Assembly: GCA_963971535.1 (NCBI GenBank)
Contig: OZ020585.1
Span: forward strand, 27,489,693 to 27,553,692
From: Notolepis coatsorum
Taxonomy: Eukaryota; Chordata; Actinopteri; Aulopiformes; Paralepididae
DNA length: 64,000 nt
Reading direction: 5' to 3'
The translations under genes were made by a program, and so were the position numbers. Positions 1 through 13,400 of the stretch are shown here, in pieces (the first letter of the stretch is position 1; each line of letters starts with the position of its first letter). The notes below the pieces were generated by a model that was not told the origin of the DNA, searched no databases, and worked only from the letters and a program-made list of their open reading frames with translations.

Positions 1-199
1 ATAACATTCATCACCTCAGAAGTAGAGGACCATAGGAACACACAACCATTTCACTTCAAACATCACTTTGGAAGCAAAGGTAAAAAGGAGCAGTGGGCTT
101 GTTGAAAATGAGCAAGCCATGTTGTGTCAGAAATAATAGGTCTTCAGTTTCCATTCAATGGAATAGCAGTGCATTGGTAGTAGTAATCCATATTGAAAC

Positions 200-703
200 T
201 AGGGATGCACCGATCCGATATTGGTATCGGCTGCCGATATCAGTAAAATAGCTGGATCGGTAAAATATATATAGGATTTTTTATTTATTTTTTATAAATA
301 AGAAATAACCATTCAGTACATTTATATCTATGTGTTAATTTGTTACATTTAGTTTCACGAAGTTAGGAAAGTAATGTTTTAAGTCAAGCCTGATGTTGCC
401 TTGCACAAAAGAATGATCCCAGTCTCTTCCACAGTGACAGTGAGGCGGCATACAGTTTATTAATTGAATGAAGTTTATTTTCCGTCTTTGTTTACAACAA
501 ATCAAAAACACACTTGTGATCCTTTACAATTGTTAAAAACTAAATATATTTTAATAAAAAAAAAAGTGGATTAAATTATTATTATTTTTTACTTTTTTGG
601 AAAACAAATTTGGACAATGGGTCTATATCGGTATCGGTATTGGCCGATACCCAAACCCAGGTATCTGTATCGGGACTGAAAAAGTCGGATCGGTGCATCC
701 CTA
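200..703. mobile_element. hAT-like non-autonomous element
   Basis: Terminal inverted repeats start TAGGGATGCACCGATCCGA and end with its complement. It is flanked by a perfect 8-bp duplication ATTGAAAC (192-199 and 704-711). There is no transposase frame. Confidence 0.9.
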
Positions 704-972
704 ATTGAAACTATTACTATAGGTCCCTGCTAGCTCCAGGCTTCCAACTAGCTGTGCCCCAGGATTTCATTGATGAAAGCAAACAAAGCCAACATTCCAT
801 TTTACAGAAACTGAAGGGCAAATAGACTGGTGAAGCACAAAAACAAACTTGACATTCTAAATGTCAAAATATCATTTTAAAGCTTTTAAATTTAGTCAGA
901 TCTTACAGATTAAGTGAAATGACAATAGTGAGAGAGAGTGACAAAGGAAAAATAAAACATTGATATTGGCAT

Positions 973-1290
973 TAGGGGTGGGAATCACCAGTTTCATCAC
1001 GATACGATAGATTCTTTGGACAACTATACGATATTTGCCGATATCACAAAGTCTGCCACGATACGATACGATACGATTCAGGTGCCTGCGATCGATATGA
1101 GACGATATTGTGCCCATTTAACACAATCAGTCAGATTTAGATCAACTAAAAAAAGGCTACGGAAATATCAATTGACGTTTTTATTTTTGAGCTCTTCCAG
1201 ACATTTAAATGAAAAACAATCTATTGTTTTTAATACAAATAGACCTCCTGTTCACTGTAAAGTGCCACGTTTTTATATATTGAGCTTTAA
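973..1290. mobile_element. partial hAT-like element
   Basis: Begins TAGGGGTGGGAATCACC followed by repeated ACGATACGAT blocks typical of a left end. No right end was found nearby. Confidence 0.5.
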
Positions 1291-1677
1291 ACTTTAAGTA
1301 AAATGCTTTGGAACTCACAACACGCAACCTAAAACCCCTCCCTCTCCCAAACTGTTCCTACAATTGTTTTATGAAATGTATTCATGTTTAAATATCAACA
1401 TTATCTGTCCTCAGTAAATAATATCAATATAATAATACTCCTGACTTCATCAGTCTTTTCAAACGCACACAGAATGCCCCTCCCCCAGTCCCCACACAGA
1501 AAGGTAGAAAGTAGTGTGTGTCTGGTAAAGAGGGCTTTGCTATGACTGAAAATGTAAAGGGTGAAACATATTTTAATTTGGAACCTGCTGGTTATATAGC
1601 TGCCAATAACGGAGGCTAATAGGGAGGTGTAGAGGTTACGTAATTTTCATTTTTTCCTGTTCCACCCTCTGTTCCAC

Positions 1678-3238
1678 TTAACACTTTGAGTGCCAACGAC
1701 GAGATTTCTCATTAGTTCATGCCAACTGTTCAGTGCCAATGACGAGATTAGTGATTTCCATTCATATTTCATCAATCTAGCCTCACGTTATCACTGGAAC
1801 TCTCTGAGCTCCATTGGGAAAATACCACCCCTTATCGTCTCTCCGGATGGTACTGCACCCCATTGGATTGGATTGAATGAAAAAATCCTTCTTCCACATT
1901 TTACTTGTCAGACAAGTAACCCGAGACGATTGAAGTCATTGCAGAGCCGCAGAACAGCGGCTAATGTGTGTTTCCAGTACCCAGCGTTGGATCAATAAAC
2001 GCGATCGATATTTGGAATGGCGATCAGGAATAGGAATAATCTTTTTGGAGAACATCTGATCTGAGGTAAGGAATCTATTTTACCAGTCTTGGGGTAATCA
2101 GAGCTTTTTTCACAGATATATCAACGTGGGCCCTATGTGTGTGTGTGTGTGTGTGTGTGTGCTGATCAGGCCACGTGAGCGGATTGGCGTGGGCGAGAAA
2201 TCCGCTCTTCGCTCTTTAAAGCTTGGTCCGCTCCGCTAATCGCTCATGTTGACCCCGCCCCCAAGTCGCTCTCCGCTCGCTCACCTTGAATCGAGCGGTC
2301 CCCGCTCCACATCGCTCGGCAGATTTTTTTTTTTTTGGGGCATGGTGTAAATTAGCTCAAACTACAACAGCCGCATTGTAATTGTACCCATTCTGCAATG
2401 TTAAATAACGTTGTTTATCCATTCACTAGCTCTATTAAGCGATGATAGCTAGCCTAGCCACAATGCTATGGTCGCTGCCATTAACGTTAGCATGTAAGCT
2501 AACGACAACAATGGCGTCAAAACTTTTTCTAACAGGATGTGAGTGACAAAGCCTGAACAGGATATCACAGGTTCACCCTTCTCATTGGTTGAAAATGGCC
2601 TTCATGTTTGTACATCGCCATCTGTTGCTTTGGCATTGTACTACATGTATATTACATCAGTGTTAAACCACTGAGCAGCCTGGAGTGGATTGGAGCGGAG
2701 GAGAACTCTCGCTCCGGACGTCGCGCCGACCCATTTTAAAACCCACTCCTCGCTCACGTCAAAACCGCCCGCTCCGCTCCCTGCGCCGCTCACGCGGCCT
2801 GGTGCTGATCAGGAAATGGATAATCGATTTTTCAGCCCGCTTCTATAGCGTGCATAAGTACACATATACTATCGATAATCTAGCGTTTATTTGAAAACGA
2901 TTCATAAATAGGCCGAAAAATTACAACGTTTTTTTGTGTATTCCAGTGTATTCCACAGAATACAGGCGTTTATCACAGAATCTTTATTTTCTTCTGGAAC
3001 TTTCATAAAACGAGCGTTTTTCAAAATTGTATAAAACGGAAATGAACTGATTAAAAAACAATCAGTTTCGACAATGTTGACTGCAAACAAGTCATTGATA
3101 AGCGACGGCCATATTAGACACAGCGCCATAATTTAAGATAGTTTATGCGTTCGCAAATATGAGAGCTCTATCATTGAAGTGGGTGGTGGCACGCAACAGG
3201 GTTCCGGGGCACCGCATGGCTGGCACTGAAAGTGTTAA
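1678..3238. mobile_element. piggyBac-like non-autonomous element
   Basis: Bounded by TTAA on both sides, with ends CACTTTGAGTGCCAA and TGGCACTGAAAGTG. TTAA targets are diagnostic of piggyBac-type insertion. It carries a nested hAT-like element (2167-2801). A truncated relative lies at 61870-62734. Confidence 0.85.
2167..2801. mobile_element. hAT-like element nested in piggyBac-like element
   Basis: Ends CAGGCCACGTGAGCGG and CCGCTCACGCGGCCTG, with 8-bp duplication GTGCTGAT (2159-2166 and 2802-2809). Its body is rich in CGCTCC/GAGCGG repeats. The uninterrupted host sequence is seen near 62340. Confidence 0.85.
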
Positions 3239-3544
3239 GAGACTGCTATGGGTGCGACCCATGTTCAAAGTTTCGCAGGACTTTTCCTGGGCCTATGGGG
3301 GGAAAATGGCACATCTACAGTCCAGTCAACCCTTTCCTGGACAAAATGAAGTGTTATGGCAGATACACTGACAACCTAATCATGATATTTACAGGGACTG
3401 AGGAAGAGTCTCCATTTTCACAAGTACATCAACTCAACGAATGACGACCTTAGGTCAAGTTTATAATATAGTAAGTCTGAAAAAAATATTTGACATAAAA
3501 CATATCAAAGGATCCCAATGGCAACATCCAACCACAATACCATC

Positions 3545-5175
3545 TTAACACATTCGGGGCCAACCACATATATATACGTGTTTCGGCGCCATGCTTAAAG
3601 GGCCAACCACGTATATATACGTGGCAAGGTTGTTTTGGCTTTTATTCCATTGTAATATCCTACTCAATGTCACCGAGCGGCACTGCAGATTTACCCTACT
3701 CTTGGAATTCGGAAAAGTGCATTACCGAACAGATCCTCGTAGGGGCGCAGTCTCGATAATGCAGTGTTCCCTGTTACAGACGGTGTTTTTTTTATTTTAT
3801 TATGAATGGAATTTTCCGTTAGCCTAAAGCTATGCATGTAGCCGATCGCCTAGAATCGTTTTTGGAACGCTGAATTCAGTGTGCAGTAAAGGAAAATAGC
3901 ATCAGCCAATGGACATATGGATCTACCAGATGGCGATCGATAACTGGAAAATCCTTTTTGCAGTCCAACCGGCCACAGGTAAGAACTAGGGCTGGGCGAT
4001 ATGGAAAAAAATCATATCGCGATAACGATATGATAATTTTATTTTATTTCTCGATATCGATAATTATCGAATTGTTATAAGTATTAAAAAAAAAAAAAAA
4101 AAAAAAAAACAGATGTATGTTTATTTTGCAGCAATTCTTTGTCGTTGCCGCCATCTTTAGTGTTACATCCCCTCACACTCGAGTTCTCACGCTGCAGCTG
4201 GTTTAAAAGCTAAAGTAAACCGGCTTCTCTGCTGGCTGTGGCTCCAGAGGAGTTAAACAGTTCTGGCTCTGTTAGTTTATTTTCGATCTTTTGGCGCTTT
4301 TTTGGTGGACAAACCACCGCACATGTGCACTGTAACTCGTGACTGGAGTCTAGTTCTGCTAGCACACATAGCCTACTGTGTACAGACGGTTTCAAAATGT
4401 ATTTTAAATTAGAAAGCAATCAAAATAAATGGACAAGAGAAAAATAAATCTCAATTTGGTCAGTATTGTCATTTGGACAAGCAAAGCCATTACTTTAAGT
4501 TGCAGGCAAGAAAGACAAGTCTGTCCACTGCCCTGTTGCAGGTAGAAAAAAAAAAAAATATATTATAAAAAAAAAAAAAAAAAAAAATTTTTTCCGATAT
4601 TCGATATAGATTATTAAAATATATCGCGATATTTATCGTTATCGTTATATCGCCCAGCCCTAGTAAGAACGATTTGACGTCAATTTCAGCCTGATCTGGC
4701 CTTGCTTTGATAGCCATCCACCCGGTCAGCAAATGAGGCTACTGCCGTTATTGGTAATCAATAATCAGAAACGACGTCCCCCACCCCCTTTCATGCATTC
4801 ATGGTGGACCATGATACCGACAATATGCATGTTGAGTTTTAACTCTAGCTCGTCTATAGCCGAAACGCCATTCGATTTAACGTTATTAGCTTAGCACCCT
4901 ATATCTCGCGTTCCAGGAAATACCCCAGAACATTCTGCTATAACGTTCATATTCAAGACGCTATAAAATGGAAACGTATTGATGAAAAAAATAATTATTT
5001 AAGGCATATTGAAGGGACGGTTTATAGTGTCAATTGACAATGAGAATACAGATAGCAATAATATAAAGTATAGATTTAGCTCTACAAACAGCCTCACGCA
5101 CAATGAAAGGTTGTTATGAAATGCTGGCCGTATAGAGTGGGCCCCGTCTAATCCCAATGGCCCCGAATGTGTTAA
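3545..5175. mobile_element. piggyBac-like element, second family
   Basis: TTAA-bounded, with ends CACATTCGGGGCCAACCAC and GGCCCCGAATGTG. Subterminal CACGTATATATACGTGG palindromes repeat near the left end. It is interrupted by a hAT-like element (3987-4662). Confidence 0.8.
3987..4662. mobile_element. hAT-like element (TAGGGCTGGGCGATAT family), nested
   Basis: Inverted ends TAGGGCTGGGCGATATGG, with 8-bp duplication GTAAGAAC (3979-3986 and 4663-4670). It is very similar to the copy at 23762-24481. A 69-codon minus-strand frame present in both copies has no recognisable domain. Confidence 0.92.
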
Positions 5176-5513
5176 AGAGCATAGCATACAGCTTTCATCC
5201 TTCTAGCCTCATTGCTAAAACATTGCCTTTGGGCAGTACGAGAGACTAAGGAGAATGTGTAATTCTTGAGGATGACTTCGACTAACAAGCCACTAACATG
5301 CACCAAAGGTTCAAACAAAGGGGCAGAGACAGAGACTCTCAATCAGGTTCACATCAAAGCCAAATCCCTTGAGGGGAGAAGCCCCTTCCAAACATGTTCC
5401 TGATTCTCCTGAACTGGACAGATATACTTCACCATCTGTCAATAGCACAATGTTTCATGACCTCAAGCACATAATCAAAAAGAATTAGTGTATTGTACAA
5501 AGTGATCCCTTTT

Positions 5514-5781
5514 TAGGGCTTGTGTCCACCAGGGACGTTTTATGAGTTGTCAGCTCCTTTCTGTCATTAATTTCTATGCTGGAGACGCGACAGGCACGCT
5601 CCTCTTCCCAGCGCCGCGCCTCGTGTTTTATGAGCTCTCGGCGGGAGCGTTTTTGGTCGGAGCGCTCCCAGCTCATAAAGTTGAAACTAGTTCAACTTTT
5701 GGAAAGGAACACGCTCATCAATGTAACTCATCAAGGAAGGGGCGGAGCCGCGGCTGGCGCGAGCCTCAGAAAAACGCTCGG

Positions 5782-5817
<36 letters not shown>

Positions 5818-5862
5818 CGGTCCGCCTTGAAAAAAAGGTTTTTAGTGGACACATAGCCTTAC
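5514..5862. mobile_element. possible hAT-like MITE
   Basis: Left end TAGGGCTTGTGTCCACC and right end AGTGGACACATAGCCTTA are imperfect inverted repeats. No clear target duplication was seen. It contains a 28-base T run. Confidence 0.45.
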
Positions 5863-5884
5863 ACACTGTTTCCTCACCCTCCAG

Positions 5885-6070
5885 ATCTCCTTAACCCTTT
5901 CACTGCCGCACTAACAAACGGTTAACCCTTTCACTGCGACAATACACAGAAGGTTAACCCTTTCACCGCCGCACTACAGAAGGTTACCCCTTTACTATCA
6001 CACTACCGACAGTAACCATCGGTAGTGCGATAGTAAAGGGTTAACCTTCTGTAGTGTGTCGGTGAAAGGG
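5885..6070. repeat. TTAACCCTTTCAC tandem array with inverted half
   Basis: About 30-bp units starting GGTTAACCCTTTCACTG, followed by inverted units so the array can fold back on itself. The same kind of array occurs at 42098-42296. Confidence 0.8.
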
Positions 6071-6077
6071 TTAAGAC

Positions 6078-7129
6078 TAGGGCTGGGCGATATGGCCTCT
6101 AAATGATATCGCGATATTTTATATATCGTGATATTTTGACATTTCCTCTAAAGCACTTAAAAATGCTTGATTTAACCCTTTGATGCATAGTCACGCCAAT
6201 ATGATGATTATAATAAGTACCTGCAAAATATGTTTCCATTATTAAACCATGAAGATGCTTTAAAAAATTATTAAATGAAAATGTACTAAGAGTAGTCTAC
6301 TGACACACGAATAAAAAAAATTATTTACATCTAAGACAATTTATATAAAAACTATTGGGTGCCTAAGACTTTTGCACAGTACTGTGTTTTCTATCTACTT
6401 TAGCCAAACACACATATTTTATATATATATATCACACACAAAGCCTTACAAAGGGATAATGGCTTATAGCAGACTTAATGATTTTAGAATATTTTATATG
6501 TTTATATCATCAACTATCCAGTTAGTATTTATACTGTAACGTTTGGCCACTTTAAATCATTGAAAAGAGAAAGAGAAAGAGAGATAGAGAGAACGCGTTT
6601 GCGTTTTGAGCGTATAAGCTGCCGTAGGCGATGATGTCACACTCTAATGTAAACACAGGAAGTTGAACACACGGAGATTGAAAGAATGCAAGAAACGAAT
6701 AACCAATAAATATTAAGTTATCTTTAAACCTCTGTTGTCAAGCGTCGTCAATATAACCCACCCCCTTTTCCCACGAATGGAACTAGTGTCGTGGAGTCCG
6801 CTTTGAGCTAACGCTAGCAGCTAAGAGCTAGCAGCTAAGAGCTAACGCTAGTTAGCTTAGCCTATTATGGTTTAACTTAGCAGCTAACGTTAGCCCATTG
6901 CATGTCATTGAAGGTCCGCGCTGGTCTGTGTAATGAAATTACAATTGCATGTCATTTAAGGTCCGCGCTGGTCTGTCTATAATGAAATGAGAGGAACGCT
7001 CTGCACTAAAGCAAGTCTCATATCAGTCGCAACAACATATACTCGATGTTCACGATATAGTAATTTACTACATCTCACGTAGAACAAGCCGCGATACATC
7101 GAGTATACTCGATATATCGCCCAGCCCTA
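6078..7129. mobile_element. hAT-like element (TAGGGCTGGGCGATAT family)
   Basis: Inverted ends TAGGGCTGGGCGATATGG, with 8-bp duplication GTTAAGAC (6070-6077 and 7130-7137). The interior differs from the 3987 and 23762 copies. Confidence 0.9.
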
Positions 7130-7798
7130 GTTAAGACCTAAGAACAAGTTGGTACAGAGCTACAGTTCCTGCCCCACACACCCTCCATCTAGTCCTGGCT
7201 CCAAACACCAGTGAGGAACTACAGATGCGGTGGATGCAACCACTGTACAAACATCGTCAAAACAGCTTTGTGGATGTTTTTGTTTTGTTTTTAAATCAGA
7301 GAACCTAATCAGGTCATTCCTAAATCTGTGAGGTGGGGATGGACTTAACCTGCTAAGGCATAAAAAAAATAATGTTTGTTTCCTGTTGGTCGTCAGTTAA
7401 GGCATGGGTAGGTAGGGAATTTATTTTATTTTATTTTTTTATTTTATTCTTTCCCACGGCGACTATGGATAGGGAATTTCTTTATTTAATTAAAATGTTC
7501 ACAACAACATGGATGCATGTACTCTGCCAGCATGTTTAATATCCATAATACTAAAGGTTTGACTAAGATTTCTATGAAACTTTATTAAAAAAAATAAAAA
7601 ATTAAATCAGATTTTTTTGTAATTTTTTTTCAAAACTCATAAAATATATTGGGTCGCACCTAAATCGGCAGGGTCGGTCGGCAACCGGAAACAAACAATA
7701 TTTTTTGTTATGCCTGACGGGTCCGGTACCGGTCCCAAAATGACATCACGTCATAAATCAATCTCTCTAGACTGTATGACATAATGTTGTGTTTTTTC

Positions 7799-8676
7799 TA
7801 GGGCTGACCTTCGAAGCTTTTTTTGGCAATCGAAGATTCGGGGCCGAGCTTCGATTTTAATTCGAAGCTTCGAAAAATTAAAAATATATAATTTATTTTT
7901 AATAATTACATTTTTTATTTTTTTAATCTTATGTTGTGAGACTTGTACAGCACTTTGGTAAACTTTGTTGTTTTTAAATGTGCTCTATAAATAAAGTGGA
8001 TTGGATTAATGAATTAAGTAGCCCCTTTCGTGACTGACGCAGCCAACAAGGTTTCACTCGGCTGTGTGATTTAATTCAAGGTGGATCACTGTTGTCGTTT
8101 GAACAACTTCAGATTTCATGGGAACTACCAATCCCCCAAATCAAGAATGTTTAAGATGAATGAATGAAGTAAGATTTTGATTATTTGAAATATGGCCTGT
8201 GTAGACTAAACTATGCACAGAATTATGTCAGTCTACAAGGTCCGGATTCTACATGGTCCGGCAATGTAGACCTTGTAGACTCCACTACAGACCAATTATC
8301 AGTGAATGTTCATGCATTTTTAAGAAGGGCTACTTCCACAAAAAAACAAAGAACTCACCAAAAACATCTCAGTAGCACCTTATCTAAATGTTCTATTTCA
8401 TATATGGAGATTCATATTTATTTATGTATTGCATGCATTTCTACATTTTATTTCCTATTTTGTTTATTCATCCCAGTATCTTTCTTTCTTATGTGTGGAA
8501 TTCTACAAGGCATGTAGGTGTATATGTGTTTGAGGATGATATCCTTCAAAACAGGCAATAGTGATGATATAATTTGGGCAGTGCTGAGCTGGGTTACTTT
8601 CCTCCAGTGTATTTGTCCCCCGGCCCCACCCAATGGCCCCATGCGCACGCGCACACACGCACACACACACAAACCG

Positions 8677-8712
<36 letters not shown>

Positions 8713-8834
8713 AAGTAAAAAAAGAATTTGAAACATTTATATATATATATATATTTTTTTTAAACTTTGATTTTTTTTTTATGTTCAAAGCTTGTGCCAT
8801 CGAACGAAGCTTCGAAGTATTTAAGACAGCCCTA
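7799..8834. mobile_element. DNA element with TTCGAAGC subterminal repeats
   Basis: Left end TAGGGCTGACCTTCGAAGC and right end GCTTCGAAGTATTTAAGACA-GCCCTA are inverted. No duplication was seen. A LINE-like tail sequence (TAAATGTGCTCTATAAATAA) lies inside at about 7975-7995. Confidence 0.6.
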
Positions 8835-8972
8835 GTGAACATGAACATCTCTCATTTCCTGGTACATTTCCAGATTTTCTTTTCATAATGAAACTCATTT
8901 GGGTATAAGATTTCAAGAAACATGGGTCCACAAAGTCTTCAATTCTATAGAAGAGCTTTAATACCTGATGAC

Positions 8973-9130
8973 TAGGGGTGTAATGATGCAACCTCACAAC
9001 GATTAAATTCTATTACGATTCTTCAGGCAACGATTCAATGAATCATGAAATCTCTTTATTTGACCACGATTCGATTCATTTTCTATCAGTTAATTTCCCC
9101 AAAAGAAATGTATACACAAATGTGGCTGGG
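8973..9130. mobile_element. partial hAT-like left end
   Basis: Starts TAGGGGTGTAATGATGCAAC with ACGATTC repeats; no matching right end was found. Confidence 0.4.
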
Positions 9131-9599
9131 GGAACTGATTCACTCAGCATGAATGGACTATAGGCAGGGATTAAAGCAAAAAAAATCTCCTGACTGAACT
9201 TTTTTTCAGGCCAAGTCATATTCTTATTTTAACCTCCACTGTATTTTTTTTAATAGCGTTAGCGTTTTAAGGGAGCCTACTTGTAGAGCCTACTGTCCTG
9301 ACTGTGACTATAGACCCTACTGTTGTGGTTGTTGTGCCAGGCAGGGAGGCTGTGTGCTGGAGAGCGTGAATGCAAGTCTTGTGGCCATCTTCTGATTGAT
9401 GGCGAGCTAGCACCCTTTTCCCATTACTTTGAACCATGAACTAAACGGCTTGTTATCATACAAACAAGGGACTAAACACGTTTAGCAATTATGCCACAAC
9501 AATGTGGAACGCCCTACCCACAGCCGTAAAAAAAATTTGAATCCTCAGGGCTAGATCCACAAAGAATGGATTGCACGGAGCAAGTTGCACCCTTACTTA

Positions 9600-10860
9600 A
9601 AATTCATTATGAATTGAAAATGGGGGACCCTGATGTAAACAAGACGAAAGTCTCTCTCTGGTCTGCATCCCCTTAACAGTTGTGTGTATTGAGCCGTACT
9701 GTATTGTACCCATTCTGCAATCTGTTAATAAAGTTTTCATTCAATGAATCAATCTCTGCACGGTGATTGATTGAATGACAATTTTATTAACAGATTGCAG
9801 AATGGGTCAAATACAGTACGGCTCAATACACACAATTGTTAACTCTTTCAGTGCCACTCACGAGATTTCTCGGGTTTTTTTATAGGTGGTTGCGTGCCAC
9901 TCACGAGATTTCTCGGAATTATTATTATTATTATTTTTTGCGATCTGAAAAATTATTGCATCACCCGAGCCTACCCGAGTATAGCCGAGCTGCGCCGGTG
10001 ATCACTGTGGAAAAAAGCGCCCCCTGTCGTCTCCCAGATGACATAAGTGATTTTGGAATGGACTCAATGAATGGGGAAAAAAATCCGGTACTCCACATTT
10101 TCCAGTTCACTGATCCAGCCGGGGTTACCACAGTTCATTCTGGAGCCTCAGATCCCCGCGGATCATGGAGATCTACAGTGTCGCGTTGGATCCATACACG
10201 TATCGATTTTTTCGAATGGTGATCAGGAATTGGAATATACCAGTTGGATACCATATGATGTCAGGTAAGGACTCTATGTTATCAGTGGTAGGATAATCGG
10301 AGTAAGTTTGATGAAGTTATAAGCTGTTTTGTGAAATGTCTTCTTTCGGTTTCACTGTAAAAGTCTGAGGAAATCAACGGAGCGATTATCAGTGCGCGGC
10401 CGTAATGTGCTTGCGTGCACGTATAATATTGATCATCTAGCGTTTATTTGAAAACGATTCATAAAAAGGCAGACGAATATCAACGTTGTGGAATATTCCA
10501 CTAAAAGACGATTTTCATAGAATGCTCCAGAATGAGCTGTTTTTTATATCAAAACGGGGGCTTTTCTAACTGCTCTGAAACGGAAACGACGCGATAAAAA
10601 AACAATCTGCCTTCACAGCACTGACTGGAAAATAGTCTTTGATAATGCGATGGGCAGATTAGACACATAGCCATAATTTAAAACATAGATTAGGCGATAT
10701 TAACGTTAACATTGGCGCCGATGGTGGCATTCAAGCGGTAAAACGGAAAACCAGGCGTGGCACTGAAAGAGTTAAGGGGACCAGAGAAATACTTTAGTCT
10801 TGTTTACATCAGGGTCCTCCATTTTCAATTCATGGATCTAGCCTTGAGAATGTAACCCAT
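9600..10860. mobile_element. inverted pair of LINE 3' tails split by a piggyBac-like element
   Basis: A retrotransposon tail (GACCCTGATGTAAACAAGAC ... CTGTTAATAAAG) at 9610-9740 is followed by the same tail in reverse from 9781. That reverse copy is interrupted at TTAA (9839) and resumes after 10775. Intact copies lie at 27027-27150 and 28397-28545. Confidence 0.75.
9839..10775. mobile_element. piggyBac-like non-autonomous element
   Basis: TTAA at both ends (9839-9842, 10772-10775), with ends CTCTTTCAGTGCCACTCAC and TGGCACTGAAAGAG. The empty site is seen in the related tail at 28465. Confidence 0.88.
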
Positions 10861-10883
10861 TTTCTGATTGGCCTGTTGCCAAC

Positions 10884-12268
10884 TAGGGGTCGAATTCACA
10901 AAGGGATTGCGTGGCTTTTTCTGACACTATGCCTGTGAAAATAGCCCCAAAAGAAACTTTGCTATTCACAAAGCACTCGCAAAGGGTGAAATACCATGCT
11001 AGCTGCGTTGTCATCATCATTGCGTCTCTTGTGTGTCTGTGCTATTTGCAGGTATTTAAATGAGGTAATATGGGCAGAAAATGTGGCCCTTTCTATGCAA
11101 ATGAGCCTCATTGCAAAAACACTCCAATTCACAAATATCTGCGCTAATTGCCACACAGTTAAAGTGACGTTATTTACGTCTTCAGAGAGTTGGTGGTAAC
11201 TAAGTGCATTTATAAGGGGTGTCATGGCCAGCGTCTCTGGTGATCTGGTGGGTTAGGTAATAATCGCAATAAAGAGATAGAACCCGCACACTCATATGCT
11301 CCAGAATAAACTTTTTATTTATAACGTTTCGTCAGGTCCATGAGGAGTAGACACTGGAAACACGGTCAATGAAGCGTTTATTCTGGAGTATATGAGAATG
11401 AGAGTTCTATTAGCTTAAAAACATTAAATACAACATAATTACTCTAAAGATATTCCTAAATCAAAAATTATTTTCACTGGCATAGTGCCCAACTTCGGCC
11501 AAAAGATTCAGCACCATGAACAGGTCTGCTCAAACTCAGTTATTTTGGGACGATTTGGTACAATCTGCCATCTGGGTGGGCAAATTCTAGATGTGATAAA
11601 AAAAAATTAATTTAATTCCTATACATCCCTAGATTATGTTTTGATATGATGTAACTTAGTGGTTATCACCTCCTGAAGGTATAGAATGCTTTTGTTCAAA
11701 ATAAGAGTTTTCGCAAAATAAGTCACCTGCCATATTTTTCTCCCCTTCATAGATTTGCTCATAGGTCAGGTTGTGAGGGTACTAGAGACATGACCATGAT
11801 CACGTTTTTAGACAGTCTCATGAACACGTAGAGATAAACCCACAGTTGATCGGACCTTCCTACGCTGAGCTATGGTAACTTCCGTGCACCTACCGCATAA
11901 TACCTCCAAGGCTGCAACAAAGAGGCATTCACCTGTAGGGGGTAGGTGTGCGAAAGTGACCATATATTATAGAATTTGCACCACCCAATTCGTACCAAAA
12001 AAAGTGTTTGGCCCAAGTACTAGAAGAGCTATTGATTTGTCAGGACTTTCAATTCGCGATCAGAGAATTGAGGCTTCCGTTTTCGTCTGCCATTGTCAAT
12101 TTGTCATGGGCAGTATTTACACTATTTTACCATATCAGGGACAAATTGCACTCAGATGCTCCATGAGCCAACAGCGCTGCCAGATATCAGGAGCAAATTG
12201 CACACCATATGGGCGTGTCTGCGCCGATATATAATTCGTGCAATATCTTTAGTGAATAGGTCCTTAAG
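10884..12268. mobile_element. possible diverged DNA element
   Basis: The left side GGTCGAATTCACAAAGGG and right side CTTTAGTGAATAGGTCC are weak inverted repeats. Inside, 11270-11420 holds a smaller inverted pair (CATATGCTCCAGAATAAAC and GTTTATTCTGGAGTATATG in inverse order). Boundaries are uncertain. Confidence 0.3.
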
Positions 12269-12578
12269 ACGGAGCAAATAGTGGGCGCAAATCACACGCA
12301 GTTAAACTGAATTCTCCCTTACTAGACCATAGAAATAACATCTGAATTCTTAATTTGGGTGGCGTTTGCCTTTAAAGTTTATATAGATAGATACTGCCAA
12401 ATTTGTGGACTGTTTAGTAAATGACTCATTTCATTAATTGATAATGCAGCCAAAACCATCGTTTTTTTCCCATGCGATAGGTTGGAGGAGAATTTAACAA
12501 TTTTTACCAGCTAAAAAATAACTAATGTGAACCCTGACATCAACATGGTAGGACATGGTGTTAAGTCTCTGCACTAAC

Positions 12579-13400
12579 TAGGCTTGGGCGGTATACCAGG
12601 GTGTTTAGAAATCCCGACTGTATTGAAAATCAATACCGTCCGTCACAGTCAAAATCACAGATGCGCTTCAGTTTCTATTACAGTGAAACGGAGTTTTGAG
12701 TGTAGTGCACACACGCGCCAGCAGAGGGCGAGACCAGTCCTCACTAGTGGAGCGAGTGGGTCACAACGGGGTTCACATTTTACGGTAATGTTGCGACAGT
12801 GCTGTGAAAATACCGTAAAGCGTTGTGGTAACTAGCGTTGGTTTGTGTTGTTGTGCACTAGTGGAGCAAGCAAATAATCTGTCTTTTATTATATGTGAAC
12901 TAAAGAGTACAAGGTTTACACAACAGCCCCCACCCGCCTTTTTATTGTATTTGTACCGTCCTGTACTATCCGCTGTCAGCTGTTTATCTCTCTGTGTGAG
13001 CTTGATTAACTAGCGTTAGCTCACGTTAACTAGCGTTAGCTCTGCGGCTAATCTTAGATTACCCTGAACTAAATCAATGACTAGGTTATAAAGCATTAAG
13101 AGTAGTTTTCACTGCACATAGAAGTAGCCAAACAACAGGAGCATTTCGGGAGCATATGACCAAAACCCAGGCAATTTCGAGCCCTTAAGGAATCAAATAG
13201 TCTGCCATGGCTAGGCTAGATGCTAACGGTGCAGGCTTCTGACTACCATTCTGAGAGCTGACGATGGTTTGTTTACTTGGTAACACGGGTTGCCCCCCCC
13301 CCGCTGATGAAAATGAAAGTCATACAGTCATATACCGTACACCGGGGTATTATGTCATCAAGATATGACGGTGTGAAAAAAATGATACCGCCCAAGCCTA
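12579..13400. mobile_element. hAT-like element (TAGGCTTGGGCGGTAT family)
   Basis: Inverted ends TAGGCTTGGGCGGTATACC, with 8-bp duplication GCACTAAC (12571-12578 and 13401-13408). There is no transposase. Confidence 0.92.

Noticed and set aside
4210-4419. 69-codon frame shared with 24013-24222
   Set aside because: It lies in two copies of the same recent transposon; sharing reflects copy age, not coding constraint, and no transposase motif is present.
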